Shown: positions 35,968 to 45,254, counted from the first letter of the stretch. The stretch: 64,000 nt of DNA from Gemmatimonadales bacterium UBA7835 (GCA_002500925.1 DLTN01000027.1:19081-83080); one strand, 5' to 3'. A program made the numbers and translations. Notes: generated by a model from the letters alone, not told the origin.

Positions 35968-36915
35968 TTAGGAGCCCTTCCCCCGACGACCGTCTCGTCG
36001 TGCAGCGATGTGTTTTGCCAATCGTTCGGACAATCTCCTAGCGTGCCCCGGATCCGGGAGCTTTAATCTGTCTTCGCAATTACTGAGCACAAGAGTATCC
36101 GGAAGCATACCAATGACTTCTGTCTCAGTGACCTTACCCCCAAGAGCACCAACCTCAGCGGCAATCACGTCAAAAACATCTAACGGCGATGTTCTGAAAG
36201 GGTCCTCAAGGTTCATAGATACCTGGATACGTCCAGACACCTCAAGTTCCAGGCCAAGAGCTCGTAGACCAGTAAAACCCCCATCCCGTTCTCTGATTTT
36301 TGAAGCTACCGACCGTGCCTCCTGAAGTGTGATTCCTTCAGTAAAGATATTCCACGCTAATAGGACCTCTCGGGCTCCTACACAGGTGACCCCAGCAGTC
36401 GGATGCGCAGAGGAACGGCCTGCCATCTGGTCTGGCAACCTGTCCAGCGGCCAGCCCCCGGTGAGTTCTTCTAACCCACCACGCCTCAAGGTTGCCAGAT
36501 CACGGCCAGGAGGACTAGACGCATAGCCATAGTGATAGACCGGCACACCCAGAGCACTGATCGCCTTCCCTACTCGTCGAGCAGAATAAACCGCCTCAAC
36601 CATCGACATGTCATTTAATGGAACGAACGGCAACACATCCAAGGCACCGATCCGCGGATGCACTCCCCTATGTTTTCGTAGGTCAATGTGCTCCCGAGCA
36701 AAACCCGCAAGGGATATCGCAGCGTCTTCTACAGCGGGGGGCGAACCTATAAAAGTTATGACGGCACGATGGTGGTCTGGGTCAGTGGACCAGTCCAATA
36801 CCTCCACGTCGTATACGCTGATCCGGTCGACCATCTCGCGGATCAAACCAAGGTCGCGACCTTCCGAGATATTTGGTACAGCTTCGAGCACTGGCACACG
36901 TAGGTCAGACGCCAT
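35968..36915 (-). CDS. Glutamate formimidoyltransferase (stand-alone FTCD N-terminal domain)
   Basis: A 315-residue protein matching the formimidoyltransferase half of FTCD, which moves the formimino group from N-formimino-glutamate to tetrahydrofolate in histidine breakdown. Motifs: LEAVPNISEGRD, DPDHHRAVITFIG, and KHRGVHPRIGALDVLPFVP with the catalytic His, then SMNLEDPF. The cyclodeaminase domain is absent, common in bacteria. No hut genes are nearby. It lies 147 bases from lptD. Confidence 0.9.
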   Translation of the reverse strand: MASDLRVPVLEAVPNISEGRDLGLIREMVDRISVYDVEVLDWSTDPDHHRAVITFIGSPPAVEDAAISLAGFAREHIDLRKHRGVHPRIGALDVLPFVPLNDMSMVEAVYSARRVGKAISALGVPVYHYGYASSPPGRDLATLRRGGLEELTGGWPLDRLPDQMAGRSSAHPTAGVTCVGAREVLLAWNIFTEGITLQEARSVASKIRERDGGFTGLRALGLELEVSGRIQVSMNLEDPFRTSPLDVFDVIAAEVGALGGKVTETEVIGMLPDTLVLSNCEDRLKLPDPGHARRLSERLAKHIAARRDGRRGKGS

Positions 36916-37062
36916 GGTGAAATCTATCTAACTAAAGAAAAGCAGAGTCATCGTGGTATAATGTCGCCCCAGTTATCTGGACCAGAGTCACTGAACTTAA
37001 ATTTCCATATGGGTAATTGAGCCTTGCGTATCACGATGAATCTGATGAACCCAGTCAGATGC

Positions 37063-40000
37063 TCACCGCGACTGAAGGCCCATATCTAAGTTCCGTTGCC
37101 TATAGTCGAACTTGAGGTCACGGTTGTCACGCAACGAGACCTCAAAGCGAAACGTCCAGTTTCCGGTGGCAGTCTGTAAAAAATCGAAGTTTGCCTCCCA
37201 ACGGTGTAAATCTCGAGTGAGACGAATCGAATGATCGTTGAACGCTCCTAACTCTAAGTCATAAGCCGTTCGCCAACTCACTGACCATTTCTCCGTTGGC
37301 TGGAGTCGCAAAGTACCACTGAGCATCTGACTGGCGACACGCAAAGGATCACGAGGCCGCTGGAGAGAGTAGCTCAGGTTGGCATTCCATCCGCCGGTAG
37401 ATCCGCTAGTACTCTGCGCAGGTGACGGCGAAGACACATCACTCCTCCCCATGCCAGGAACAATCGTAGACTCGTCCATCGTCCCTGAAAAATCTAATTC
37501 ATCCGAATTATCCGGTTCAACAGCAGCTTCACCTCTCTCATTGTCTCCCCTCCAGAAAGTGAGCCAACGAAAAATTGAAGAGGACGAACCCACTGAAAAT
37601 CCAAGATTTACAGAACTCAGGTGCGGTTCGAAACGCCTCTCGGCAAGTTGCCCATTCTTATCCAACTCGTCGGCGAAGAGTTCGTGATCGACTGAAACTG
37701 CAAGACCCCTCAGATAATCGGAAGAAAACTGATTGGACAGCCTGGTAGTCTCGAAACCTGACAGAAAAAGTCCTACGGAATCCGCTTGCACGAAATCGTA
37801 CTGAATTACGCTTGTGCGCCACGCAAGCAGGGTCACCGCTGGCACCTGTTGAATCCGTTGTATCCCGCCCTCGGCATTGTCAGCTGCTTCCGCCAATGGG
37901 CTCTCCAGTGAATCAGGCTGAGAAGGCCCTGCACCTGCGCCGAGAGAATCCCCGAGCGGGCCTTCACTCTCTAATCCTAGAGACACCACCTGCTCCTCCA
38001 CCTCTAGCTCACGCGGCTTGGCCTCCCAAGTCTGTGTGAGTGATACAGAAATAGCATTTTTAGGCTGGAGTGCTCGCGCACCAAACACCGCCCGCTGCAT
38101 ATCTGTCGGTGCTGACTCGGGGCTCCAAGCGTAGTCGACCGCTGGAGTGATCTTGTGCCTGATGGCCTCGAACGGACCGAACCCCCCAAAAAAGCCGTAA
38201 ACATCGGTCTTCAACTGAGCGCCGAAGGCGATCCGAGATGGTGCGGACACAAAATTCTGCGCTAAGGGATCCGTATTCGACCGGAGCATATTTCCGGACA
38301 GAGATAGACGTGGCGTAATCGTAGTCGACCCAATTAGTTGCTGCTGATAATTCACACTAGTGGACCAGCGCAGTTCGGCCTCAGTTAGATCGCCTATCAT
38401 CAGCTGTGCCTCTTGGGTTGAGTCAGGAATCACCAAGAATGTGTTGTCCAGTGCACCAGCCGTTCGATCCTCTGTAAGATCCACTGCCTGAGAAAGTGTC
38501 AGCCTGCCAAGGCTTAGGTTACTCCGCAGAGTCCCAGTCATCACCTCTCGGTCAAGCCCAGTCAACGAGGTAATCGTGTCACCGGGGGACTGAAGACGAT
38601 CTACAGCGTTACGTCGGAACCCCCCGGCACCCGACCACGTCATATTGTTATAAAAAGCAGCCTCACTCGACGGCGCCTGAAACAGTGTGATCGGCGAGAG
38701 AGATACGTTCGCCGAAGGCAGCAACCATTCTGTGCGATCGTCTGAGAGGTACTGCTTTCGATTCGCAGCGAGAGACATTGAGCCCCAACCGAATCGTCGG
38801 TTCACACCAGCTTCTGAGTCAATCGACTGGGTAACCTCCTGCGGGTTGAATGAATTATCTCTTACGAACTGATTGTCTGAAACAAACCGCCCCGAGATCC
38901 GGAGTTGAGTACGTTCATCCACGTCCCAGGAGTGTCTCGTATCCAAAGCGAGTTCACCGGAACCGCTGGAATTCCAGAAGCGTTTAGCATTGACGGAGCC
39001 CTCTAGAAAGTGTTTCCGGAACCGATATTGCACAGATCCAGTCATCGCGAAAAACGTTTCACTAAACCAGTCCATGGCAACGAGCGCATCTGCGTACTGA
39101 CTAGCCGCCCAGTAGAAGCCCAAATTACTCACCCGACGCCTGTAACCTCCCGAAGTCCGAACGATATCGTTCACTGAAAAACGTGGCGTCAGCAAACCTG
39201 ACCGACGGCCTCTCGTGAGACTCTGAGCCATAAAAGGGAGCCATGCGACGGGCACGTCAGCGAAGTACAGACGGACTCCACGCGCCACCAGAACGTTCCC
39301 AGCAACGACCTTGATCTCGTCCGTTTCGAAATGATAATGCGGCTCATCCAAGTCGCATGAGGTAAAGTGCGCGTGCGACATAAACGTCGAGTCAGGAGCA
39401 GCAAACGGCATATCACCGCGGATCATCCAATTCGCTCCTTCCTGAGCGAAAGCTGTTTTGGCATCAAGTGCCGTTCCTCTCCCCTGCCCTAAGCTGTATA
39501 CCATACTCGCTGCATCCACTGGATCGCCGTCGGGCGGCGTGTATGTAGCGTCTCCCACTGTTCGGATCGCGCCCGCTGACTCGTCGAAAGTGATCGACGT
39601 ATCGGCCTCAATAGCAGATCCCTCACTAGCCACTCGCGCACGACCACCTTCCGGAGCCTGCAAAACCAGAATCCGTTCTTGTGCTTGGAAGTCGGCCTGC
39701 TCTCCCCGGTACTCCGTCAACGCGAACCCAGGCATCGTAAAAAGTTCGGCCGCGACATCATCCATCCCCCCACCTCCGCGGTCACCTTCAGCCGCAGCTG
39801 CGAGCCGAGAAGAGTCCTGAACAAATAGGACGCTGTCCGCCCCGATTGGACGAGCAAGGCGCTCTAGCCGTTCCAGAATAGCTTGACGAGCCGAGTCGAC
39901 CTGTAATTCTTGGCCGATGGAATCGCCCACAAGCTGAGAAACGTCCAGAGTCACGGTTGTACCGCCAAGTCGTGTGGAATCCGCTACTTGTGCCAAGGCT

Positions 40001-40071
40001 CGGCTGGGACCTATAAGAATGACCCCTATTACCGCTACCGACAGGCTCCATCTAAATAGGACAGCGTGCAC
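37063..40071 (-). CDS. lptD: LptD-like LPS-assembly outer-membrane protein
   Basis: A 1002-residue outer-membrane protein, likely the LPS inserting barrel. A signal peptide (about residues 8-27, cleavage after ALAQ) is followed by an OstA/LptA-like jellyroll with ADFQAQERILVL and GNVLVARGVRLYFADVPVAWLPF. The C-terminal two-thirds is a long barrel with alternating strands. The motif HAHFTSCDLDEPHYHFETDEI resembles the CDLDxPHY box of Bacteroidota-type LptD; only this cysteine is evident there. It begins at GTG, 5 bases after the tatC stop. Confidence 0.85.
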   Translation of the reverse strand: MHAVLFRWSLSVAVIGVILIGPSRALAQVADSTRLGGTTVTLDVSQLVGDSIGQELQVDSARQAILERLERLARPIGADSVLFVQDSSRLAAAAEGDRGGGGMDDVAAELFTMPGFALTEYRGEQADFQAQERILVLQAPEGGRARVASEGSAIEADTSITFDESAGAIRTVGDATYTPPDGDPVDAASMVYSLGQGRGTALDAKTAFAQEGANWMIRGDMPFAAPDSTFMSHAHFTSCDLDEPHYHFETDEIKVVAGNVLVARGVRLYFADVPVAWLPFMAQSLTRGRRSGLLTPRFSVNDIVRTSGGYRRRVSNLGFYWAASQYADALVAMDWFSETFFAMTGSVQYRFRKHFLEGSVNAKRFWNSSGSGELALDTRHSWDVDERTQLRISGRFVSDNQFVRDNSFNPQEVTQSIDSEAGVNRRFGWGSMSLAANRKQYLSDDRTEWLLPSANVSLSPITLFQAPSSEAAFYNNMTWSGAGGFRRNAVDRLQSPGDTITSLTGLDREVMTGTLRSNLSLGRLTLSQAVDLTEDRTAGALDNTFLVIPDSTQEAQLMIGDLTEAELRWSTSVNYQQQLIGSTTITPRLSLSGNMLRSNTDPLAQNFVSAPSRIAFGAQLKTDVYGFFGGFGPFEAIRHKITPAVDYAWSPESAPTDMQRAVFGARALQPKNAISVSLTQTWEAKPRELEVEEQVVSLGLESEGPLGDSLGAGAGPSQPDSLESPLAEAADNAEGGIQRIQQVPAVTLLAWRTSVIQYDFVQADSVGLFLSGFETTRLSNQFSSDYLRGLAVSVDHELFADELDKNGQLAERRFEPHLSSVNLGFSVGSSSSIFRWLTFWRGDNERGEAAVEPDNSDELDFSGTMDESTIVPGMGRSDVSSPSPAQSTSGSTGGWNANLSYSLQRPRDPLRVASQMLSGTLRLQPTEKWSVSWRTAYDLELGAFNDHSIRLTRDLHRWEANFDFLQTATGNWTFRFEVSLRDNRDLKFDYRQRNLDMGLQSR

Positions 40072-40076
40072 GCTTG

Positions 40077-40883
40077 TTAGTCGGTCCCGACCGAGCCATC
40101 TGGCGGCTCAAGAGTCTTCTCGTATTCCTCTTCTTTCTTAGCCTTTCTCCGGTACACGCCGACCGAAAGGAAGATGCCAAACTCGTATAGCACGATTAGC
40201 GGAAGCATCATCATGACCGTGAGCGTAATAGCGTCCCCCGGAGTGATGAAACTGGCTAAGACCGTGATTAGCACTATGGCGTGCCGTCGCTTGGAGCGAA
40301 GGAACTTCGGCGTGACCACACCCATTAGACTCAATGCGAGAATTACGATCGGGAGTTCGAAAACAGCTCCGAACGCAATGAGCATCTTCACAATGAAGCC
40401 CAATGTAGCGTTGATCTCCAGAGAACCCTCAAGCGAAGCCGACAGAAATGCTTTGAAGAACTCAAGTGTCACAGGAAGCGCTGCAAAGTACGCTAGGCAT
40501 ACCCCACCCATAAACAGCAAAAGTCCCAAGTAAAGTGCCGGCAAGATCGCTCTTCTCTCGTCCTTTTCGAGCGCCGGGGAGAGGAAGGACCAGATGTGGT
40601 ACACGAGAATCGGAAATGAGAGAATCACGCCGCCATAAATAGCCAAGCGCAGTGTCACAAAGAACGGATCAGCCGGTGACAAAAAGATCAGTTGTAAGTT
40701 CGGATCGTTGTACGCGTCCCGGATCGGAGCAATAAGGATTTCAAGCGCCTGAAAGTAGTAAACAAGCCCAAACGAGATAATCGAACAGAGAATTAGAGCC
40801 AGCATTGACCAGAGAACGCGCCAGCGGAGTTCCTCTAAGTGGTCAAGAAAAGGCATTTCGCCTCTAGGATTCTGCTTTAGCAT
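40077..40883 (-). CDS. tatC: Sec-independent protein translocase subunit TatC
   Basis: A 268-residue integral membrane protein with six hydrophobic segments, the receptor for twin-arginine signal peptides. The amino end has MPFLDHLEELRWRVL (the HLxELRxR motif) and the core has FFVTLRLAIYGGVILSFPILVYHIWSFLSPAL. The C-terminal tail is Lys/Glu rich. Length is slightly above E. coli TatC. It is followed immediately by lptD. Confidence 0.95.
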   Translation of the reverse strand: MLKQNPRGEMPFLDHLEELRWRVLWSMLALILCSIISFGLVYYFQALEILIAPIRDAYNDPNLQLIFLSPADPFFVTLRLAIYGGVILSFPILVYHIWSFLSPALEKDERRAILPALYLGLLLFMGGVCLAYFAALPVTLEFFKAFLSASLEGSLEINATLGFIVKMLIAFGAVFELPIVILALSLMGVVTPKFLRSKRRHAIVLITVLASFITPGDAITLTVMMMLPLIVLYEFGIFLSVGVYRRKAKKEEEYEKTLEPPDGSVGTD

Positions 40884-40936
40884 AAATGTCAGTCAGTCTC
40901 CTGGACGCCGTCTGATTAAGCTCACTGAAAAGCGCT

Positions 40937-41434
40937 TTAGATGGGGAGTTCCACCTGGTTCCGGCGCTGCTCCTCGCGGGTATCGGCGGATTCCATCTCG
41001 TCTACGAATTCTTGGAACTCACCGGCGTCCTTGAAGTTCCGATATACGGAGGCGTAACGGACATAGGCTACGCGATCGATTGGGCCAAGACCGCCCATTA
41101 CCAAGGACCCTATCTTCACCGATGGGATTTCAACCCCGGCCTGGCTTGAGAATTGGTCCTCGATCTCATCGATGAGAGCCTCCATATCGTGAGCTGATAC
41201 GGGTCTCTTAGCGCATGCGACTTTGACACTACGAAGCAACTTTGTCCGATCGAAATCTTCAATAGCCCCAGAACGCTTCAGCACCTGAATTGGACGTTCC
41301 TCGACGTACTCATAAGTCGTGAACCGTGCCCCACAAACAGTACACTCTCGACGGCGACGAACAGCTCGGCCACCGCGACTGGCCCGGGTATCGACGACCC
41401 GGTTTTCGGTCGCGTCACACTCCGGACAGCGCAC
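40937..41434 (-). CDS. nrdR: Transcriptional repressor NrdR
   Basis: A 165-residue regulator of ribonucleotide reductase genes. It has an N-terminal zinc ribbon (Cys3, Cys6, Cys31, Cys34: CPEC...CTVC) and an ATP-cone domain from about 48 (QVLKRSGAIEDFDRTKL). No nrd genes or NrdR boxes were seen in this window. It lies 3 bases after ybgF. Confidence 0.95.
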   Translation of the reverse strand: MRCPECDATENRVVDTRASRGGRAVRRRRECTVCGARFTTYEYVEERPIQVLKRSGAIEDFDRTKLLRSVKVACAKRPVSAHDMEALIDEIEDQFSSQAGVEIPSVKIGSLVMGGLGPIDRVAYVRYASVYRNFKDAGEFQEFVDEMESADTREEQRRNQVELPI

Positions 41435-41437
41435 GAC

Positions 41438-42253
41438 TCAGCCGATCTCGTCGAGACGCTCACGGGCGAGCATCGCTACCAGCTCGTCAGGATAGGTGTT
41501 GACGATTCGCTCCAGTGTCTCTCGAGCGGAATCAAGGTCTTCGAGGCCAATCTGAACCTCAGCAATTCTGTAGAGCGCTTGAGGAACCCGCGGGTGGGTA
41601 GGGAAGAGTTCCTGAATCCCACCAAAAGCCTCGATAGCATCTTCGGGCCGATCTTGCTGCGTAAGTATATCCGCAAGAAAAAAGTGAGCATCAGGTGCCA
41701 GTTCATTGTTCGGATGTTCGGCCAAGAATTGCTCAAATGCCCGCGAAGCCGAGTTCAACGATCCGCGATCGTACTGACTCTTGGCAACATCGTAGAGTTC
41801 TTCAGGATTACTGCCACTTCCAATCAGGCTTTCATTCCCCACATTGGAAGAGTCGGAAGATGTCGTTAGATCTGAAACACTAGTGGTCGGAACTACCGAA
41901 GCACGACGCATGTTGGCCATCTGATCCCGCACGCTGGCTAGACCTCGCTGGTTTTCACCTGCAATCGCCTCAATGCGGACCAGAATCTGATTTACCTGCT
42001 GCAACTGACGACTCAGGTCACCGCGAAGATCGAAAAGCCGGTCTCCTTGGGTGCGTAAAGTGTCCCGCGTTTCCCGCGTCTCGACCATTAATTCCGCCGC
42101 TAGAGAGTCCTGATGTGCAATCACCGCCTGCAAGTCCTCCTGCAGCATCAGTATGTCACTCTTCATGACGCAACTGGAACATGCGACCGTGACGGCCACC
42201 ATTAGCATGACACGGGCCGACTTCGTTGGGAACGAACTTATCATGATATGCAT
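41438..42253 (-). CDS. ybgF: Tol-Pal system protein YbgF/CpoB-like (TPR lipoprotein or periplasmic protein)
   Basis: A 271-residue envelope protein with an N-terminal signal (hydrophobic residues about 13-26, VAVTVACSSC, possible lipobox). A coiled-coil segment (about 35-100) is followed by three TPR repeats: ELYDVAKSQYDRGSLNSASRAFEQFL, APDAHFFLADILTQQDRPEDAIEAF and ALYRIAEVQIGLEDLDSARETL. This domain order is diagnostic of YbgF/CpoB, which coordinates Tol-Pal with peptidoglycan synthesis. The ATG at 42253 is chosen because a GGAG lies 6 bases upstream, but that site is buried in a 14-bp hairpin. A GTG at 42304 is the alternative. Confidence 0.85.
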   Translation of the reverse strand: MHIMISSFPTKSARVMLMVAVTVACSSCVMKSDILMLQEDLQAVIAHQDSLAAELMVETRETRDTLRTQGDRLFDLRGDLSRQLQQVNQILVRIEAIAGENQRGLASVRDQMANMRRASVVPTTSVSDLTTSSDSSNVGNESLIGSGSNPEELYDVAKSQYDRGSLNSASRAFEQFLAEHPNNELAPDAHFFLADILTQQDRPEDAIEAFGGIQELFPTHPRVPQALYRIAEVQIGLEDLDSARETLERIVNTYPDELVAMLARERLDEIG

Positions 42254-42254
42254 C

Positions 42255-42286
42255 GACCCCTCCCCCGGCGCACCGGGGGAGGGGTC
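42255..42286 (-). promoter_or_regulatory. Perfect 14-bp GC-rich inverted repeat burying the ybgF ribosome-binding site
   Basis: The arms at 42255-42268 and 42273-42286 are exactly complementary around a 4-base loop (CGCA on plus). On the minus-strand transcript the 3' arm contains GGGGGAGGGG, the only good ribosome-binding site for the ybgF ATG at 42253. There is no T-run afterwards, so a standard intrinsic terminator is unlikely; it may lower ybgF translation relative to pal, or protect the pal 3' end. Confidence 0.7.
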
Positions 42287-42308
42287 CGAATCCGAAAAGG
42301 TCACCCGG

Positions 42309-42902
42309 TTAGTTGGCCGGGTTGATCGCGTCGGCCCCGGCCGTGATCACGAACTGGCCACGCCGGTTTCTCGCCCAATCAGACTCGGTTGAGCCTTGCT
42401 GAAGCGGGCGCCCTTCACCGAAGGACACGATCTCGAACCTGTTCTCGCCCAGGCCGAAGCCTACGAGAAACTGCCGGATAGCCTCGGCACGACGGTTACC
42501 CAACGCCATATTGTATTCAGTCGAGCCTCGCTCATCTGCATGGCCCTCTATGCGAACCTGCACCTGCGGACTAGCACGGAGGATATCGACTTTAGCACGA
42601 AGTGTAGCCTCGGCATCATCCCTGATGTCGGACATGTCGTAGTCGAAGAAAACCATCTCCTCCAGAGCTGCGCGCGCAGCGCGAACGGCACGCTGACGCT
42701 CTGCTTCAGCTGCGCGCTCTGCGGCGAGGCGCTCAGCCTCTGCCCGGCGCTCAGCTTCCGCAGCCGCAACGGAATCGTTGTAGCGCTGAAGCGAGTCCTG
42801 ATCTGCTTGTGGTGGTGGTGGCGGCGGCGGTGGATCACCTCCGCACGCGCCCACGAGGAGCGTTGCTGCAAAAACGGTTATAAAAAAACGTCGGACGATC
42901 AT
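42309..42902 (-). CDS. pal: Peptidoglycan-associated lipoprotein Pal
   Basis: A 197-residue outer-membrane lipoprotein. The lipobox LVGAC puts lipidated Cys at residue 20, followed by an eight-proline run and an Ala/Glu/Arg-rich helical linker. The OmpA-like peptidoglycan-binding domain (about 85-190) contains VFFDYDMSDIRDDA, IEGHADERGSTEYNMALG and RRAEAIRQFL. GGGAG lies 5 bases before the ATG. A 214-base gap separates it from tolB, the largest gap inside the Tol-Pal run. Confidence 0.95.
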   Translation of the reverse strand: MIVRRFFITVFAATLLVGACGGDPPPPPPPPQADQDSLQRYNDSVAAAEAERRAEAERLAAERAAEAERQRAVRAARAALEEMVFFDYDMSDIRDDAEATLRAKVDILRASPQVQVRIEGHADERGSTEYNMALGNRRAEAIRQFLVGFGLGENRFEIVSFGEGRPLQQGSTESDWARNRRGQFVITAGADAINPAN

Positions 42903-43039
42903 CCCAACTCCCGGGTTGAACGAACTGGTGTAAAGTGTTGACGCGCGCGGATTGCGTCGACGAACGCAACGAAGCTAACGCCGTTTTTCAACGTGGAAAG
43001 TCCCCTGCTAGATAGAGCGAGGTCTCTTGAAACGCAACG

Positions 43040-43069
43040 TTTAAAGAACGAACCCTCAAAATCCTTCAA
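43040..43069 (-). promoter_or_regulatory. Promoter candidate upstream of pal
   Basis: On the minus strand TTGAAG (43064-43069) and TTTAAA (43040-43045) are 18 bases apart in the tolB-pal gap, leaving a leader of roughly 130 bases. It would allow pal and ybgF to be expressed apart from tolQRAB. A by-eye match only. Confidence 0.25.
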
Positions 43070-43116
43070 AGATCGACGATCACTTTGCGGGCAATCCCTG
43101 GCGTAGATGCATCAAA

Positions 43117-44487
43117 TTACGCTGGTGGAATCACCGGAGACCAGTCCGGAAGATCAACGCGCCGGCCACCCAAAAGTGACCGCAAGCGACCGGTAGTGAC
43201 ATCCACAACCATTAGTCCGAATCCCCAACTCCGCTCTCCGGCGAATACCAAATGACGTCCGTCTGGCGCCCAGCTCGGAGCTTCATTGTTCCCTTCGGAC
43301 GTGAGCTGCCGCAGAACTCGTCCACCATCGTCGAGGTTGATCACCAGAATATGATACCGCCCACGACGGTCGATCCGACCATGAAATGCTACGAGATCCC
43401 CATTAGGTGACCAGTCTGGAGCTGCATAGAAACCACCACCACCGTACTCGTAGGGAGAGAGCGTCTCTGCGGAACCTCCCTCGGCCGGCATCATCATCAC
43501 TTGAGGAACAGCATCGCCGAAACGAAGTGTGTTAAAGGCAAGCCACCTACCGTCAGGAGAGTAGGTGGGCGAAACGTCGTACCAAGGCCCTCCGGAGAGA
43601 AAAGAGAGACAACAATTCTGGGCGAGGTCGTAAGTAAAGATCCCGCTCTGGGAATTACTACCAAATACAGAGAAGGCAAGAGTTTTTCCGTCGGGGTGGT
43701 ATGTTGGGGTAACATAGTCACCAGGGCCCCGAACGGCCGGCAGAGCACTCAGCTCATTCCCGAATCGATCAACTTCGTAGATCCGGGGAACTCCCGTCTT
43801 ATATGAAGCGATCGCAAGGCGCGAACCATCGGGCGACCAAGTCGGGGACTCGGTCAAAGAATTGTAGTCCGTTACTTGTCGGAGGTCCTCACCGTCAGAA
43901 TCGATTACATAGACCTCCTTGTTTCCATCGTTGCCTACCATCGTGAATGCAATACGACTAGCAGCCATCCCCGGGGCACCGGTAGCCCACCGAACAATCT
44001 CATCGGAAGTGCGATGCACTGACATACGAAAGTCGTCATCATCCTGCGACGGCAATTTGAACCGCCCTCTGTCGCGTACCTCTCCATATACGACATCGTG
44101 CAGCTCTACTGTGAGCATGTAACCGTCTCCTGAAGCCTCAACCTCACCCGCTACAAGCCAGACTGCTCCTAGGCGGTCCCAGAGGGGATAATCAACATGA
44201 CTACCGACCATCGCAGCTGGGAGCGAGTCGATGACTTCGAATTGATCAGAATTGCGCAGGTCTCGACCCACAATCGCTTCGACCTGAGAAGCGATCACGT
44301 CTCCACCGAAGGCTCCGACAAACGGCTGCACAGCCAGAGCCGGCAAGTACGTATTGGCGTACACAAGCCCTAGGCTAACGCCTGGAAGCTCGTCTTGGGC
44401 TGCTAGCGGTTCTGTTGAGGTACTAGTCGTCAGGGCTCCCACCAAAACCGTCCACCAACTCCAAGTCCCGATTATACGTATTCTCAT
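43117..44487 (-). CDS. tolB: Tol-Pal system beta-propeller protein TolB
   Basis: A 456-residue periplasmic protein. A signal peptide is followed by the TolB N-terminal domain (FGGDVIASQVEAIVGRDLRNSDQFEVID) and a C-terminal PD40/WD40-like propeller with repeats such as TESPTWSPDGSRLAIAS, TPTYHPDGKTLAFSV and SPTYSPDGRWLAFNT. It binds Pal. The ATG overlaps the stop of the upstream TonB/TolA-like gene (ATGA). Confidence 0.93.
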   Translation of the reverse strand: MRIRIIGTWSWWTVLVGALTTSTSTEPLAAQDELPGVSLGLVYANTYLPALAVQPFVGAFGGDVIASQVEAIVGRDLRNSDQFEVIDSLPAAMVGSHVDYPLWDRLGAVWLVAGEVEASGDGYMLTVELHDVVYGEVRDRGRFKLPSQDDDDFRMSVHRTSDEIVRWATGAPGMAASRIAFTMVGNDGNKEVYVIDSDGEDLRQVTDYNSLTESPTWSPDGSRLAIASYKTGVPRIYEVDRFGNELSALPAVRGPGDYVTPTYHPDGKTLAFSVFGSNSQSGIFTYDLAQNCCLSFLSGGPWYDVSPTYSPDGRWLAFNTLRFGDAVPQVMMMPAEGGSAETLSPYEYGGGGFYAAPDWSPNGDLVAFHGRIDRRGRYHILVINLDDGGRVLRQLTSEGNNEAPSWAPDGRHLVFAGERSWGFGLMVVDVTTGRLRSLLGGRRVDLPDWSPVIPPA

Positions 44488-45251
44488 CTTTCGATCATCA
44501 CCTCAGTCAACATTCCAGTAGCTAGGGACTGACCCTGCGGGCGGAAACTGAACTTGATGGGAAAGCGATCGTAGGGAAGATCCTCCGGTAGAGGACCAAA
44601 TCGACCGTTCCCTGCACAATCAACGGCACCCATAGCCTCAAAGTCGAATGCAGTGTTCCCAGATCGAGACAAAAACTCCATATCCTCGGCCGTGCCATCG
44701 CGCTCTATGTAAAAAAAGACCTCAGTCTCCCATCGCCCGCCGTCCCTCCAACGGAAGCAACGAAGCACTTGCCGGATGATATTGTTGTAGTATGCGGGGT
44801 AGTCTCTCCGAAGACCTTCAATCCGCACTTCTAGCCCCTCTCCCGACTCTTCTAGCTCCGCTTCTGGTTCTGGCAAGTCCACGACGGCTGTTTCGACCTC
44901 CCGGTCTGCTACGTCGGACTCATCCTCCGTCACAGGATCCTCCCGACTTGGCTCTGGTTCTAAATCGACATCCTCTGCCGCCGAGAGCTCCTCGGCTTCG
45001 GGCTCCTGCTGTACCGGCTCAGGATCCGGACGCTCAACCACTAACTCCTGAGTAGCTTCCTCAGGTTCTTCTGCCTCGAGCGCCGGAGGAGGCGAGACCA
45101 ACTCTATCTCGTAGGTGATAAATTCCATCCTTTCCGGCGCATAAAAAGTGCTGAGCCAGGCCACAACGATTATCGACACATGCATCGTTCCTGAAAGCGC
45201 GGCCGAACGCCGATCGAATGGATCCGGGTAACGGCGACGTCCTTGACGCAT
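44484..45251 (-). CDS. TolA/TonB-like energy transducer with acidic linker
   Basis: A 255-residue protein in the tolA position. The N-terminus has one membrane segment (MHVSIIVVAWLSTFYAP, about residues 23-39). A long linker (about 50-145) is strongly acidic (E, D, P), unlike the Lys/Ala-rich helix of E. coli TolA. The C-terminal domain (about 150-245) has the TonB-C pattern: YYNNIIRQVLRCFRWRDG, FFYIERDGTAEDMEFLSRSG and FDFEAMGAVDCAG. Position between tolR and tolB indicates a TolA function; sequence alone would read as TonB family. Confidence 0.8.
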   Translation of the reverse strand: MRQGRRRYPDPFDRRSAALSGTMHVSIIVVAWLSTFYAPERMEFITYEIELVSPPPALEAEEPEEATQELVVERPDPEPVQQEPEAEELSAAEDVDLEPEPSREDPVTEDESDVADREVETAVVDLPEPEAELEESGEGLEVRIEGLRRDYPAYYNNIIRQVLRCFRWRDGGRWETEVFFYIERDGTAEDMEFLSRSGNTAFDFEAMGAVDCAGNGRFGPLPEDLPYDRFPIKFSFRPQGQSLATGMLTEVMIER

Positions 45252-45254
45252 GGG

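Noticed and set aside
42780..42840. Trinucleotide-like run of GGT/GGC opposite the pal proline stretch as a repeat element
   Set aside because: It is the reverse complement of the proline codons in Pal and part of the gene.
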